Shown: positions 8,344 through 17,910, counted from the first letter of the stretch. The stretch is DNA of 64,000 nt from Opitutia bacterium UBA7374 (GCA_002469895.1 DKOA01000043.1:1-64000), one strand, 5' to 3'. Made by a program: numbers and translations. The notes: generated by a model not told the origin, from the letters alone.

Positions 8344-9135
8344 ATGCACTTGTCTTTTGATCTCTACCCCAGTTACCTGCGTGACTTTACAGAGTCTATG
8401 CAAGCAACTGCTGCCTACAGCCTGCACTACGATATACATGCCATGCGCAACTACGAATATCGAAATGAAGGTGGTAAACGAGTCGGCCCGTTTCCTCAGG
8501 TACGAAAAGAAGGCAGCCTCCAGCTTTCCTGTCAAAAACCCGCATCCGGCAGTTCAATCCGCTCGATGAATGTCTCTCACATTCGATCCTGGGCGACCTG
8601 GACGAATCAGGAGCACGCTTCCAAGCAGACGATAGAAGGATCTATCGACTATGCAGCCAACTCGGTAGGTAGTCCCGGCAACTGGATTTTCAGTTATCGC
8701 TCTGATCCGATACTTCCAGTTAAATCCTTCCGCCTTAATAAACTTGATCCGATTGAACACAGTGGTACCCGCAGCGGTGATCAAATCCGTATCCAAACCG
8801 GCGCTAACTTTACCACCCGGAAATATACAGCGAATCATCCTGCCACCACGCTCTACACGCTGATCGAACGTTTGCACGCGGGTGCCGTTAATGCCGGGCT
8901 TGTCGATTATCTCGATGATCTGTCGATGTTCCGGCCAGGTCTGGAGATCACCCCTTTGCCCAAGCAAAAGATGGAAATAGAAAACCGGGTACAAGAGTTA
9001 CACGGCTTCGCTCTAGTCGGTCCGGCGCTGTTGCCACTCTATTTTTGGCAAAACGAACACAATCATGTGCTTGCGGTGATCGGGCGCAATGTGGCGTACA
9101 CCCTGACCGCAATTCAAAACGAGGCTGTCTCATGA
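8344..9135 (+). CDS. uncharacterised protein translationally coupled to a sulfatase
   Basis: I do not recognise this 263-residue protein. It is taken as real because its stop overlaps the ATG of the Tat-sulfatase by four bases (ATGA at 9132-9135) and it heads the plus-strand operon. It has no signal peptide or membrane segment. The middle looks beta-rich (GNWIFSYRSDP, GDQIRIQTG). The C-terminal third is more hydrophobic (GFALVGPALLPLYFW). An in-frame stop at 8332 limits upstream extension, so 8344 is the earliest ATG; the ATG at 8398 is also possible. Could be an accessory or regulatory protein, or the surviving C-terminal part of a longer protein that lost its leader. Confidence 0.6.
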   Translation: MHLSFDLYPSYLRDFTESMQATAAYSLHYDIHAMRNYEYRNEGGKRVGPFPQVRKEGSLQLSCQKPASGSSIRSMNVSHIRSWATWTNQEHASKQTIEGSIDYAANSVGSPGNWIFSYRSDPILPVKSFRLNKLDPIEHSGTRSGDQIRIQTGANFTTRKYTANHPATTLYTLIERLHAGAVNAGLVDYLDDLSMFRPGLEITPLPKQKMEIENRVQELHGFALVGPALLPLYFWQNEHNHVLAVIGRNVAYTLTAIQNEAVS

Positions 9136-10526
9136 TTTCGGATAGCCCAGCAAACCTCTTCAGCCGGCGTGATTTTCTCAAAGCGGGCAGCGCACTTTCA
9201 CTCAGTGCATTCTTCCAACAGTCGTCTGCTGCGCCCAAAGGACCACTGTCCGGCGGCCTCCATCCGCCAAACCTTCTGTTTCTAAATCTCGATCAACTCA
9301 GCCACATGGCATTGAGCTGTCACGGAAATCCCTATGTCAAGACGCCTCATATCGATCGACTGGCAAAACGAAGCATCGATTTTTCAAAGAGTTATACGCC
9401 CGACCCGATCTGCTGCCCGGCACGTGCCAGCTGGTGCACCGGAAGATTTCCCAGCGAGAATAACGTGGCCGCCAATAATCGCAGATTGCGTCAAGACTTG
9501 CCGGATTATGGTCAATGGCTGGGTCAAAACGGCTATCAAACCGTACACATTGGTAAATGGCATGTACCGGGGCGCCCCCTGCACCAGTCTTTTCAATTAG
9601 TACCGCACAATTCGCACCCTCAGGGAGAGTACAGCGACAACCTCGTTGCCCTCTCCTTTGAAGCCTTCCTCGAAAACCGCGATCGATCGCGTCCCTTCTT
9701 TGCTCAAGTCGGCCTGATGAACCCGCACGACATTGGTAATGCCACCCGTACTGCGGAGCATCCTTTCCCCTTCCCTCATTTGCAGGATCAGTTGCCACCC
9801 TACCCGCCAAATTTTGACTACGATCCTCGTGAGCCGGAGCAGATCGCTTCTTTCCATGAAGGTTTAGTTGATTGGCTAAAGCCATGGACCGAAGAAAACT
9901 GGGGCCATTATCAATGGCTCTACTACCGCATGGTTGAGATGGTCGATATCAATGTCGGCTACATACTTGATACACTCGAACAATCACCCGATTACGAAAA
10001 TACAGTTCTTATCTTTACCTCTGACCACGGAGAAGCGAACGGGTATCACCGTATGCTCTTCAAGGATAACTTTTATGATACTTCCTCGCGCGTGCCGACG
10101 ATGGTCAGTTTCCCGGGTCACATTCCCGAAGGGATAGAGGACGTTGAGCACCTAGTATCCGGTCTCGATTTCTTCCCCACCTTCTGCGACTACGCCGGAA
10201 TTGATTCCCCTTCCGGGCTGAAAGGCTTGAGCTTACGTCCTCTCCTTGAGGGCGACCGAAAGCCGGCAACATGGCGTCGCTATCTGCATGCCCAAAGCAA
10301 GGCCAGCGGACGGATGGTCGTCGACCAACAGTATAAATTCATCCGTTATTACGGCTCCGAAACAACCCAGTTGTTCGATCTGGAAAATGACCCGATGGAG
10401 ACAAAGAACCTCGCTTTCGACGCCGCCTATCAATCGATCTGCCAAAGACTAGCCGCGGAAATAGACCGTCACGAAGCGACCTTGGACAATGTCGATTTAC
10501 CAGCAAATTTAACCAAGCGCACTTAA
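9132..10526 (+). CDS. Tat-exported type I sulfatase
   Basis: S1-family sulfatase predicted to remove sulfate esters from the polysaccharide or its oligomers. I start at 9132 (464 residues) because this ATG begins a twin-arginine leader, FSRRDFLKAGS with Arg12-Arg13, and overlaps the previous stop as ATGA. The formylglycine motif is C-C-P-A-R at 94-98, with Cys94 the residue to be matured. Ala replaces the usual Ser after Pro, which is tolerated in some S1 enzymes. Calcium-site (NLDQ near residue 54) and TSDHGEANGYH motifs are present. Export through Tat means it is folded, and presumably matured, before leaving the cytoplasm, unlike its Sec-exported neighbours. The carbohydrate target is not readable from sequence. 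Confidence 0.92.
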   Translation: MISDSPANLFSRRDFLKAGSALSLSAFFQQSSAAPKGPLSGGLHPPNLLFLNLDQLSHMALSCHGNPYVKTPHIDRLAKRSIDFSKSYTPDPICCPARASWCTGRFPSENNVAANNRRLRQDLPDYGQWLGQNGYQTVHIGKWHVPGRPLHQSFQLVPHNSHPQGEYSDNLVALSFEAFLENRDRSRPFFAQVGLMNPHDIGNATRTAEHPFPFPHLQDQLPPYPPNFDYDPREPEQIASFHEGLVDWLKPWTEENWGHYQWLYYRMVEMVDINVGYILDTLEQSPDYENTVLIFTSDHGEANGYHRMLFKDNFYDTSSRVPTMVSFPGHIPEGIEDVEHLVSGLDFFPTFCDYAGIDSPSGLKGLSLRPLLEGDRKPATWRRYLHAQSKASGRMVVDQQYKFIRYYGSETTQLFDLENDPMETKNLAFDAAYQSICQRLAAEIDRHEATLDNVDLPANLTKRT

Positions 10527-10541
10527 CCAAAGCTCACTCTT

Positions 10542-11468
10542 ATGCCCATTGATCTACCAGAAGGTGTCTACTCCGGATTCAGTATCTACGGTGACGATGT
10601 AATTGTACCAGGTGTCAGTTCACTGGGCGAGCACTGGTCTTCCCCACGCCTCAAGCCCGTCTCCAAAAAACTGACCAATTATACCTTTATGCTCCAACTT
10701 GAGGGTGAATGCAGTTTCCGGATCAATGGCATTGAAGAGGATCTAACCAATGGCAGCTTATTGCTTATTTCGACCGGCTCGATCATGGAGCGACTCGATC
10801 AAAAATTCTCCTATAATCACAGCCTATGGATCGGATTTTCCATGCGTCATGCGCTACAGGACGAACCCGAACTACTCGAAGCTTGGGAGGATTTTACCTA
10901 TGCCAAGCAACAGTTCATGCCCAAGCATAAATCCCTCCTTAAAACGATTGTTAATGAGCACGCATCTCCGGGGCGCTTCAGCGAAAAAATTGCCAGCGCT
11001 GCCTTTCAGGCATTTATTTATTCGATTCAGGAACTTGTACATGAGTCACCGACAGTGTCTGCTATTCCATTGGAACTGACACAAAACCCGACCGTTTTGC
11101 TGGCCATTGACCTCTTTGAACGCGAGTACGGCGACCACTGGGATTTAAAGAAGCTGGCCGAACGTCTGGCCGTATCAGAAAGTAAGCTGACCAAAGCCTT
11201 CCGCACGGCCACTGGAGAAAGTCCCATGGCCAGCCTCTGGAAAATACGTCTGATTAAGGGCTATGAGCTATTAGTCAGTTCATCGATGAATATTACCCAA
11301 ATCGCGATGCTGGTTGGCTTTCAGAGCAGCCAAAGTTTCGCCACCGCCTTTAAGCGATCTTTTAGAGCCACCCCGCGCGATGTAAAAACCGGAAACGTTC
11401 AACAGGTGGAGCCGCGTGAATTCCTCAAAAGCCATATAGAAAAAGATTCCATTCATTCTCATGTCTAA
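10542..11468 (+). CDS. AraC-family transcriptional regulator
   Basis: A 308-residue regulator with a cupin-like sensing domain at about residues 20-150 and a C-terminal double helix-turn-helix at about 195-292 (LKKLAERLAVSESKLTKAF and ITQIAMLVGFQSSQSFATAF). AraC proteins with this layout usually bind a sugar and activate nearby catabolic genes. It sits 15 bases after the Tat-sulfatase, and its last codons overlap the ATG of the next sulfatase by 8 bases, so it is co-transcribed with enzymes it probably controls. The divergent region at 7969-8343 is the most obvious target. It is the only transcription factor I find in the window. Confidence 0.93.
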   Translation: MPIDLPEGVYSGFSIYGDDVIVPGVSSLGEHWSSPRLKPVSKKLTNYTFMLQLEGECSFRINGIEEDLTNGSLLLISTGSIMERLDQKFSYNHSLWIGFSMRHALQDEPELLEAWEDFTYAKQQFMPKHKSLLKTIVNEHASPGRFSEKIASAAFQAFIYSIQELVHESPTVSAIPLELTQNPTVLLAIDLFEREYGDHWDLKKLAERLAVSESKLTKAFRTATGESPMASLWKIRLIKGYELLVSSSMNITQIAMLVGFQSSQSFATAFKRSFRATPRDVKTGNVQQVEPREFLKSHIEKDSIHSHV

Positions 11469-12849
11469 ACTGATTATACGCATCGTTGCATTGCTGCTTA
11501 CGCTTCAACCCTTCCTGCGGGCTGCAGAAACGCCGAATCTGGTGCTTATCCTGACAGATGATCAGGGCTACCAGGATGTCGGCTTCAACGGCTGTACCGA
11601 CATCCCCACCCCAAACCTCGATAGTCTCGCCACCAACGGCGTCGTCTTTACCGATGGCTACGTCTCCTTCCCCGTATGTGGCCCCAGTCGGGCAGGACTG
11701 CTGACGGGGCGCTACCAAGACCGTTTCGGTTTCACGACAAATCCATCGATCGACCCCGGCAACCCGGTTGCTGGACTTCCTCTGGAGGAAGAAACTCTCG
11801 CCCAAGTACTGCAAAAAGTTGGTTATAAAAGCGCTGTAATCGGAAAATGGCACATGGGTACACACCCGCATTTTCATCCCCACAAACGCGGCTTTGATCA
11901 CTTCTTTGGTTTTCTCGCCGGTGGTCTCAATTACTTACCTGAACTACTCACTCTGAACGATTTTTCTGAGGTTACACGTAAATGGCACTGGTATAAAATG
12001 AAGATCGAGCGCGACGGAGAAAAAATCGAAATTGATGATTATGTAACCGATGAATTATCCGATGCGGCGGTCGCCTTTATACGTAAAGAAGCGAGAGCCA
12101 GAAATCCCTTTTTTGTGTACCTCGCTTACAACGCACCTCATGCCCCGCTTCAGGCAACAGAGAAATACCTGAGTCGATTTACGCACATTGAAGATAAAGA
12201 TCGCCGTACTTACGCAGCCATGGTGAGTGCAGTGGACGACGGGGTCGGTAAAATTTTAGAGACATTGCGTGAGGAGGGCTTGGAAGAGAATACCCTTGTT
12301 GTTTTTCTCTCCGACAACGGTGGTGCGATAACCAAGAATGCCTCGAACAATGCCCCCCTGCGGGGTGCCAAGTCTGATTTATTTGAAGGGGGCATCCGTG
12401 TGCCCTTTGCCATGCAGTGGAAAGGCACCCTGCCCCCAGGTCTAACCTATGAAGAGCCGATTATATCACTTGATATTTTTGGTACAATGGCCGCTCTTAC
12501 GAATGTGCCCATCTCCGAGGATCGACCACTCGATGGCGTCAATCTAATCCCTTATCTGACCGGGGAAAAAACCGGCACGCCCCATGATCACCTTTTCTGG
12601 CGTAAATGGGAGCAAAACGGGATGGGCGTGCGCGGTGGAACAATGAAACTTGTAGCCACTACCCAGAGACAAAAAGCCTTCGCGCTGCATAATCTCGCTA
12701 ACGATATTCACGAAGACGAAAATCTCCGCTGGAAACAACCGAAGAAAGCAAATGAACTGACTCAGCTCTGGGAGTCTTGGAATGCGGAACTGAAAGACCG
12801 GGTATTTCCCACGTTGGGGAACGATACATGGTGGAAAGCGACGAACTAA
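11461..12849 (+). CDS. secreted type I sulfatase
   Basis: S1-family sulfatase of 462 residues with a Sec signal peptide (IIRIVALLLTLQPFLRAAE). The formylglycine motif is C-G-P-S-R starting at Cys73, followed by AGLLTGR. The metal-binding Asp pair is in LTDDQGYQD near residue 33, and SDNGG lies near residue 281. The start codon lies inside the last codons of the AraC gene (overlap of 8 bases), indicating one transcript. Expected to act in the periplasm on sulfated galactan fragments. The specific sulfate position is unknown. Confidence 0.92.
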   Translation: MSKLIIRIVALLLTLQPFLRAAETPNLVLILTDDQGYQDVGFNGCTDIPTPNLDSLATNGVVFTDGYVSFPVCGPSRAGLLTGRYQDRFGFTTNPSIDPGNPVAGLPLEEETLAQVLQKVGYKSAVIGKWHMGTHPHFHPHKRGFDHFFGFLAGGLNYLPELLTLNDFSEVTRKWHWYKMKIERDGEKIEIDDYVTDELSDAAVAFIRKEARARNPFFVYLAYNAPHAPLQATEKYLSRFTHIEDKDRRTYAAMVSAVDDGVGKILETLREEGLEENTLVVFLSDNGGAITKNASNNAPLRGAKSDLFEGGIRVPFAMQWKGTLPPGLTYEEPIISLDIFGTMAALTNVPISEDRPLDGVNLIPYLTGEKTGTPHDHLFWRKWEQNGMGVRGGTMKLVATTQRQKAFALHNLANDIHEDENLRWKQPKKANELTQLWESWNAELKDRVFPTLGNDTWWKATN

Positions 12850-12894
12850 GATAACTCTAGAAGTCGGCAGCGAACATTCTGTAAGTCAGGCTTC

Positions 12895-15612
12895 TTAGAA
12901 GTCGATCTTGGTACGAAAAAAACAGGCATCCGGTTTGCTTCCCAGTGTGCTTGCTGCCTTCCAGTAATTCCCATCAAATTCTTCAGTTGGGCTTTGCGTG
13001 CTCAGTCCAACCGTCGACCAGTTTGCAGCGCTTAAATCTGTGGTGAACTCTAATTGATACTGTAAAGCCGAGCCTTTACGTTGCGGATAATAGAAGCTCA
13101 CACTACTTGCTCCGACAGCAAGCTCCGGCTTATAGCCAACCGATAGAGCATCCTGCGGATTGCCCCCAAAAGCGTATTCTTCCAGCGCCGAGAGACTGTC
13201 TCCGTCAAGATCATACGCATACCCGGCTGGATTGAGTCCTTCTTCGTAAGCCCACTGACTGAAAGAATTCTGCTCGTACGCATCCAAAACAAAATCATCG
13301 AGGTAGATCTTCCGATTCACCGCAGAATTTCGCTTGATTCGGAGCTGCATATAATCCCCATCGTAAGCAGCCAGAGTCGATGCATCAATCTGCCCGCTGA
13401 ATTGTTCCCAGGTGTCTGCTATGGTATTCTCCACATCGGTAACCCAGTTCGCACGGTACTGGTAGGTGCCCTCCACTGTCGGTGAAGTCCACAATTCTAC
13501 GCTAATTGAAGGATTGTTAGAACCGGCTAGATTTTCACTAGACTTTTTATGCATCCAGAAAGAAAGTTCATAGGTCTGGTTTGAATCCAATGGATAGGCA
13601 AGCGTCTGGGTAACGAATCGGACTTCCCACGCATACCTGTATTCCAATGAATATTTACCATCTTGCGTTTTATTGACCTGTCCGCGTGTGACTTCCCATG
13701 GATTGCCCGACTCCTCGCTGGCCCACATTTCGCCTCCCGGGTTTGGCGAAGAAGACGGACTGGGCAACCATTCGAAGCCCGGATTAACCAGCAGGTTGCG
13801 CTTGTCTGTCGCGAGCGCAGGTACCATCGTTAGGAGTTGATTAACTAAGTAAGCGTACATCCTGACGACAACTGGATCTGTTGGATCAGATATAAGTAGA
13901 TTTACCTCTTCATGTGGATCCCCATTTGCATACCTAGCATCGGTGAAGGCATAGAGCGGATCCGAATGATTATACAATTCTTCCATGCCGTTTTCGTAGC
14001 GGATGTAACGCCAGTGCTTGGAGCGTACCGCATAATTTTTATCTCCGGGATTGTCACTAGGTATAGCACTAACCATGGAGAGCGCCACCGGGGGACCCGT
14101 CCAAATGCCCGCTTCCGGGTTCTCTAACAAAGGACGCAGACTGTGGCCGTCTAAGTCATGCCCTGCTGGTGTCTTTTTAGTGTCGGCTTCGAGTCCGCAC
14201 AGGTCGCGGATTGTCGGATACAAGTCGATCAGAGAAACCGGTACATCCACTTGCTTTCCGTTATTTGCTTCCAGCCCGGGCACACGGATCAACAGTGGCA
14301 CACGAGTACTGTTCTCCCAAAGTGTATTCTTGGATAAGGCCTCCTTCTCGCCCCACTCATAGCCGTGGTCGCTGGTCAATATAACTAAGGTATTGTCGGC
14401 GTAAGGACTCGCATCAAGTGCATCAATTAAGGCGCCTACCTGGGTATCCACAAAACTCACGCAGGCTAAATAAGCCTGCAAATAGGCCTTCAGAAACGCT
14501 TCCTCCGTTTGATAAACCGTACCATCCAACGAAGCCTCTCCAACTGAATTAAGTAACGACTGGTAGACATGCAAAGTTGACTGATCGAGTTTAACATTTT
14601 TATCAAAGAAAGTGTCTTCGACATCGTTGGCGATTCGCGTTGGCAATTGTAAAGTTTCTATTGGATATAGATCAAAATACGACTGCGGAGCAACGAATGG
14701 GGTGTGCGGGTTGTGAAAACCAATAGACATGATGAAGCGATTGTTCTCTCCCGTCGGATCGGCCGACGTCATTTCATCGATTTTTCCGGTCGCCCATTTG
14801 CGGACGCGCTCATCCTGCATGTCGTCACGATCATTGTCATTAACGTATCGATAGGCTCCGGAGGCTTCCCATGTAGCATTCCACCAGCCAGTACTGCCAT
14901 TATCGTTGGGAACATCTGCCAAAGAGCCAAATAAACTGTTGTAGCTGCCGGCCCCCTTATCCTCGGCATCTACCCCCTGATAAAACGTATTCGGAATTTT
15001 TGGGTGATTCACCACACTCTGCGTATTTTGGTTGTAGGCAAACGGGCCTGCCCAAGCAGGATCTCCATATGCATCCCAGTATTCCTGTGGATTACCTGCC
15101 TCCGGATGCCCACTCGGGTAGACGTAATCATCCCTTAAATCGTGGTGCAACAACTTACCTGACCCATACGAAATAAAACCATTATCACGCAGGTAATGCT
15201 GCAAGGTCTTGGAATTCTGCATGATCGTGTTGACAGAAAAACCAGTCTTGCCCGGATTATACCAATTATTAAAACCAAACACATTGGAATTGTGCGGATA
15301 AATGCCGGTCATGAAGGAAGAACGACTGGGACCACATATCGGAGCATTGGTGTGTGCATTGACAAACTGAACCGCATCCGCAGCAAGCGCGTCCATATGT
15401 GGCGTCTGTGCCTGTGGGTGCCCACCGAATACGCCCTCAAAATCATTCAGGTCATCACAAACAATAAATAATACATTCATCCCATCCGGTATTTCGCTCG
15501 TTGAAGCAGCCTCTTTCAACCCAGAGTAAGTATCTGCTTCAGCTTTTAGAGGCGGAACAACGAGACAAAACATTAACAGGGGTAAAGAAAAACTTAAGAA
15601 AGCATTCATCAT
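12895..15612 (-). CDS. large secreted type I sulfatase with C-terminal binding and tail modules
   Basis: A 905-residue protein, nearly twice the usual sulfatase length. It has a Sec signal peptide (FLSFSLPLLMFCLVVPPLKAEA) and an S1 sulfatase domain at about residues 40-600. That domain carries the formylglycine motif C-G-P-S-R starting at Cys93, VCDDLND near 51 and TSDHGYEWGEK near 400. Then comes a beta-sandwich, carbohydrate-binding-like region (about 610-780), an acidic calcium-type stretch (YDLDGDSLSALEEYAFGGNP), and a final module ending CFFRTKIDF. The same tail type recurs in three other proteins here. The sulfatase domain resembles iduronate-2-sulfatase-like S1 enzymes. It converges on the plus-strand sulfatase gene ending at 12849. 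Probably tethered to the cell surface or matrix. Confidence 0.9.
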   Translation of the reverse strand: MMNAFLSFSLPLLMFCLVVPPLKAEADTYSGLKEAASTSEIPDGMNVLFIVCDDLNDFEGVFGGHPQAQTPHMDALAADAVQFVNAHTNAPICGPSRSSFMTGIYPHNSNVFGFNNWYNPGKTGFSVNTIMQNSKTLQHYLRDNGFISYGSGKLLHHDLRDDYVYPSGHPEAGNPQEYWDAYGDPAWAGPFAYNQNTQSVVNHPKIPNTFYQGVDAEDKGAGSYNSLFGSLADVPNDNGSTGWWNATWEASGAYRYVNDNDRDDMQDERVRKWATGKIDEMTSADPTGENNRFIMSIGFHNPHTPFVAPQSYFDLYPIETLQLPTRIANDVEDTFFDKNVKLDQSTLHVYQSLLNSVGEASLDGTVYQTEEAFLKAYLQAYLACVSFVDTQVGALIDALDASPYADNTLVILTSDHGYEWGEKEALSKNTLWENSTRVPLLIRVPGLEANNGKQVDVPVSLIDLYPTIRDLCGLEADTKKTPAGHDLDGHSLRPLLENPEAGIWTGPPVALSMVSAIPSDNPGDKNYAVRSKHWRYIRYENGMEELYNHSDPLYAFTDARYANGDPHEEVNLLISDPTDPVVVRMYAYLVNQLLTMVPALATDKRNLLVNPGFEWLPSPSSSPNPGGEMWASEESGNPWEVTRGQVNKTQDGKYSLEYRYAWEVRFVTQTLAYPLDSNQTYELSFWMHKKSSENLAGSNNPSISVELWTSPTVEGTYQYRANWVTDVENTIADTWEQFSGQIDASTLAAYDGDYMQLRIKRNSAVNRKIYLDDFVLDAYEQNSFSQWAYEEGLNPAGYAYDLDGDSLSALEEYAFGGNPQDALSVGYKPELAVGASSVSFYYPQRKGSALQYQLEFTTDLSAANWSTVGLSTQSPTEEFDGNYWKAASTLGSKPDACFFRTKIDF

Positions 15613-15779
15613 TAGGCGAGGTAGAAGATAAATCAGATATATGAAAGGTTACATATCAATATGTTCGATAGTAGCAAAATAGACAACATCGATATGGCGT
15701 TAAGTGCTAAAGGATAACATTATAAACGAGTCTAATGACATTGCAGTCTGCTTGCCCACACTTAGAACTTAAAATAAGT

Positions 15780-15808
15780 AAAAAGCCCTCAGGAATTCCT
15801 GAGGGCTT
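15780..15808 (-). terminator. Rho-independent terminator
   Basis: A perfect 26-base palindrome at 15783-15808 (AAGCCCTCAGG arms around an AATT centre). On the minus strand its descending arm is followed by a short run of Ts. It lies 24 bases past the stop of the minus-strand gene ending at 15832, so it most likely ends that transcript. Confidence 0.8.
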
Positions 15809-15831
15809 CCTATAAATGACTTAAAAATTTG

Positions 15832-16908
15832 TTACTCTGAGTATGGCACAAATCGATAGAAACGAATATCCTGACCATCCGGTATAGTCAGTTGAATAGT
15901 TTTCGTTGTCGTTGATCCACTAGCCCAATCATCCAGATCGCTCGTCTCTTCAACAACGAATTGAATAGCAGCTTGATTGGTATTAGGATCGACCGAAATA
16001 AGCATAGAATCCTCTCCAATTCTTGCGTTTCTTGCATCTCGTTCCGCAACAACAGCATCGTAAGCGCTTTGCGTTGGCAGGGCATCTCGCTGAGAAGTTA
16101 CGGTAGCGAGCTGACTCTGCAGATCAGCAACAAGAGCTTGCAAATCTCCAGCGTCGTATAAAGTGGAGATCTCACCAAAATCGTCTCCGAGGGCTATTCG
16201 ATTGATCGTAAAAGTACCCCCACCTGGATCAAAAGTCAGCGCGTTCACTTGGGTAAAATCTGTATTATTACTTATCTGCAGCGGTTGGTCAGTGTCATTT
16301 AGCTCTGCTGTGTAATTACCCGTTAGTCCAGGATCTGTCCATATCGTATAAGTGTTTGCAGTTGTATTCACTTCAATGATAATACTAAATCCATCATTAC
16401 TACTTAGACCACCTTTAATGTAATGAAAGTCTGCTCTCGCAGCATTTTTGTTTGATTTAAGAGCCGCAGCAGATGCTGATGTTCCCGTATCAAGGTTTAC
16501 CAGCATGATATTATTCGTTTGTGGTGTTATACCTTCAGGATCTGGAGCTGAACGCAAGCGCGGACCAAAAGCGAATACCTTTTTGGTGAAGCTCTCAGTA
16601 CTGGTGCTGGTATCCCATGTAGCAAAATCTAAGCGGTAATAAGATGTGCCGCTTATAACATGACTGCCTAACGAAACATTCGAACGATCTTGATTTCCGG
16701 TAACAACAAGCTGACCGCTACCATTGATCGTGCCCCAAGAATTATCTAGCGCTACATCAGTACCACTTGTTCCAGTGTTGACTGCGTTACTAGCAGTTGT
16801 GCTGGCATCTTCATCAAACTCAAAACGCACGACAACCTCAGCAGAGAGGCTTGAAACAATTGAAAATGCAGCTAGCAAAGCTGCAACGTATTTAAGGGTA
16901 GTATTCAT
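15832..16908 (-). CDS. secreted LamG-like structural protein with a coiled-coil segment
   Basis: 358 residues with a Sec signal peptide (LKYVAALLAAFSIVSSLSAEV). The N-terminal two-thirds (about 25-245) form a beta-sandwich, LamG-like domain related to the PEP-CTERM protein at 25351. After this comes a short predicted coiled coil (LQALVADLQSQLATVTSQRD, about 255-300). The end is a module finishing in IRFYRFVPYSE, equivalent to the tails of the 905-residue sulfatase and others in the window. So the N-terminal domain is shared with a PEP-CTERM protein while the sorting tail differs. No enzymatic motif is visible; a surface or matrix role is inferred. Confidence 0.8.
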   Translation of the reverse strand: MNTTLKYVAALLAAFSIVSSLSAEVVVRFEFDEDASTTASNAVNTGTSGTDVALDNSWGTINGSGQLVVTGNQDRSNVSLGSHVISGTSYYRLDFATWDTSTSTESFTKKVFAFGPRLRSAPDPEGITPQTNNIMLVNLDTGTSASAAALKSNKNAARADFHYIKGGLSSNDGFSIIIEVNTTANTYTIWTDPGLTGNYTAELNDTDQPLQISNNTDFTQVNALTFDPGGGTFTINRIALGDDFGEISTLYDAGDLQALVADLQSQLATVTSQRDALPTQSAYDAVVAERDARNARIGEDSMLISVDPNTNQAAIQFVVEETSDLDDWASGSTTTKTIQLTIPDGQDIRFYRFVPYSE

Positions 16909-17104
16909 TTAGTAAAAGTTGGTTAAGGTTAACTAATGATTTATATAGAATAATTTAAGCTAAATATTTTAAGTCAACTAGTCACACAACCAAAGATGTA
17001 CCCAAAAACAATTTAGACGATCCGAGATACATTATCGCTCTGTTCTCATTGTGCATACGCTAAATATGCCTAAACTGTTATTATTTCAGATACAAATTGG
17101 GACG

Positions 17105-17215
17105 TTGCGCTCGGCCTGATATCGATTGACTGTGACCAAGAGATTTGCCCTTTTCCACTGTTTGTAGGATTCAATAACGCTTACCGCATGGCCGCAACAA
17201 ATGATCGCGTGCCAT
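17105..17215 (+). pseudogene. sulfatase gene remnant
   Basis: About 110 bases that align without gaps to the sulfatase gene at 19178-20635 (positions 19500-19608). My hand count gives about 19 mismatches in 108 positions. Translated, it contains VGFNNAYRMAATNDRVP against VGFNDAYVMAATNDRVP in the intact enzyme. No homology continues on either side. It ends exactly where the minus-strand protein gene at 17215 stops, so a deletion or recombination junction lies here. It is non-functional. Confidence 0.8.
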
Positions 17216-17910
17216 CATTCTTTACCTGTTTTCGGTACGGATACAGAAACGACACCGATATTATCCAATTTAAGACCAAATCCAGGACCAGCCAATCCAT
17301 TTGAATCGACGGCCTCTATGCGGAAAGCAGCTGTTTCACCATTAGAGAGAGTATTATCGGCCATATGTGCAGTTTCTATATTAAACTGATAAAAAGTGAA
17401 ATCACCCTCAGGTATATACAGTATGCCAGTAGTCGCCGAACTCGTCAGATCTCTACCGGAAAATGTATCCTGAAGATCGCTGGAGCCACTCAGGTGCGCG
17501 ACACGAATCTGATCCGATGTATTTCCCTGCTTCGAGCTGAACACCAGTTGCACGTCAAAGAGTATAGAATCAATCGTAATATCAGATCCGCTGTTGTTCG
17601 TGATCTTGATAATCAGACGAGCATTCGGATTAGAAAATGTATTTAATAGTACGCCACGATCGGTCGCACCCGGAGTAATTGATAAATGAGAATTTCCGTA
17701 GGTATTGTTATTAATGTTTCGACCCACTGTTTCCTCAAAGCCTCCTTCAATGGTGCCGGCTACTCCCGGTATGGATTCGTCAGCTGCACTCGAGCTGACA
17801 AGACCATCAAAGCAATGCCAACCGACTAATATTTGCTGCGCGTATACAGTAGAAAAAAGGAAACTCGTGACCGCCGTTAATAACAATGCTTTGCCAATTA
17901 TATGTATCAT
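17215..17910 (-). CDS. secreted structural protein, C-terminally truncated paralogue of its PEP-CTERM neighbour
   Basis: 231 residues with a signal peptide (ALLLTAVTSFLFSTVYAQQ). It is clearly paralogous to the protein encoded at 17981-18700: both have I/L-L-x-GWHxFxG after the leader, RNINNNTYG, RI/VxHLxGSSDLxDxFxGR and a final KLDNIGV. The neighbour continues into VPEP, a membrane helix and a basic tail. This one instead ends VSVSVPKTGKE just after that point, and its stop codon lies at the edge of a sulfatase remnant. It has thus lost its PEP-CTERM anchor and may be released or non-functional. No enzymatic motif seen. Confidence 0.75.
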   Translation of the reverse strand: MIHIIGKALLLTAVTSFLFSTVYAQQILVGWHCFDGLVSSSAADESIPGVAGTIEGGFEETVGRNINNNTYGNSHLSITPGATDRGVLLNTFSNPNARLIIKITNNSGSDITIDSILFDVQLVFSSKQGNTSDQIRVAHLSGSSDLQDTFSGRDLTSSATTGILYIPEGDFTFYQFNIETAHMADNTLSNGETAAFRIEAVDSNGLAGPGFGLKLDNIGVVSVSVPKTGKE

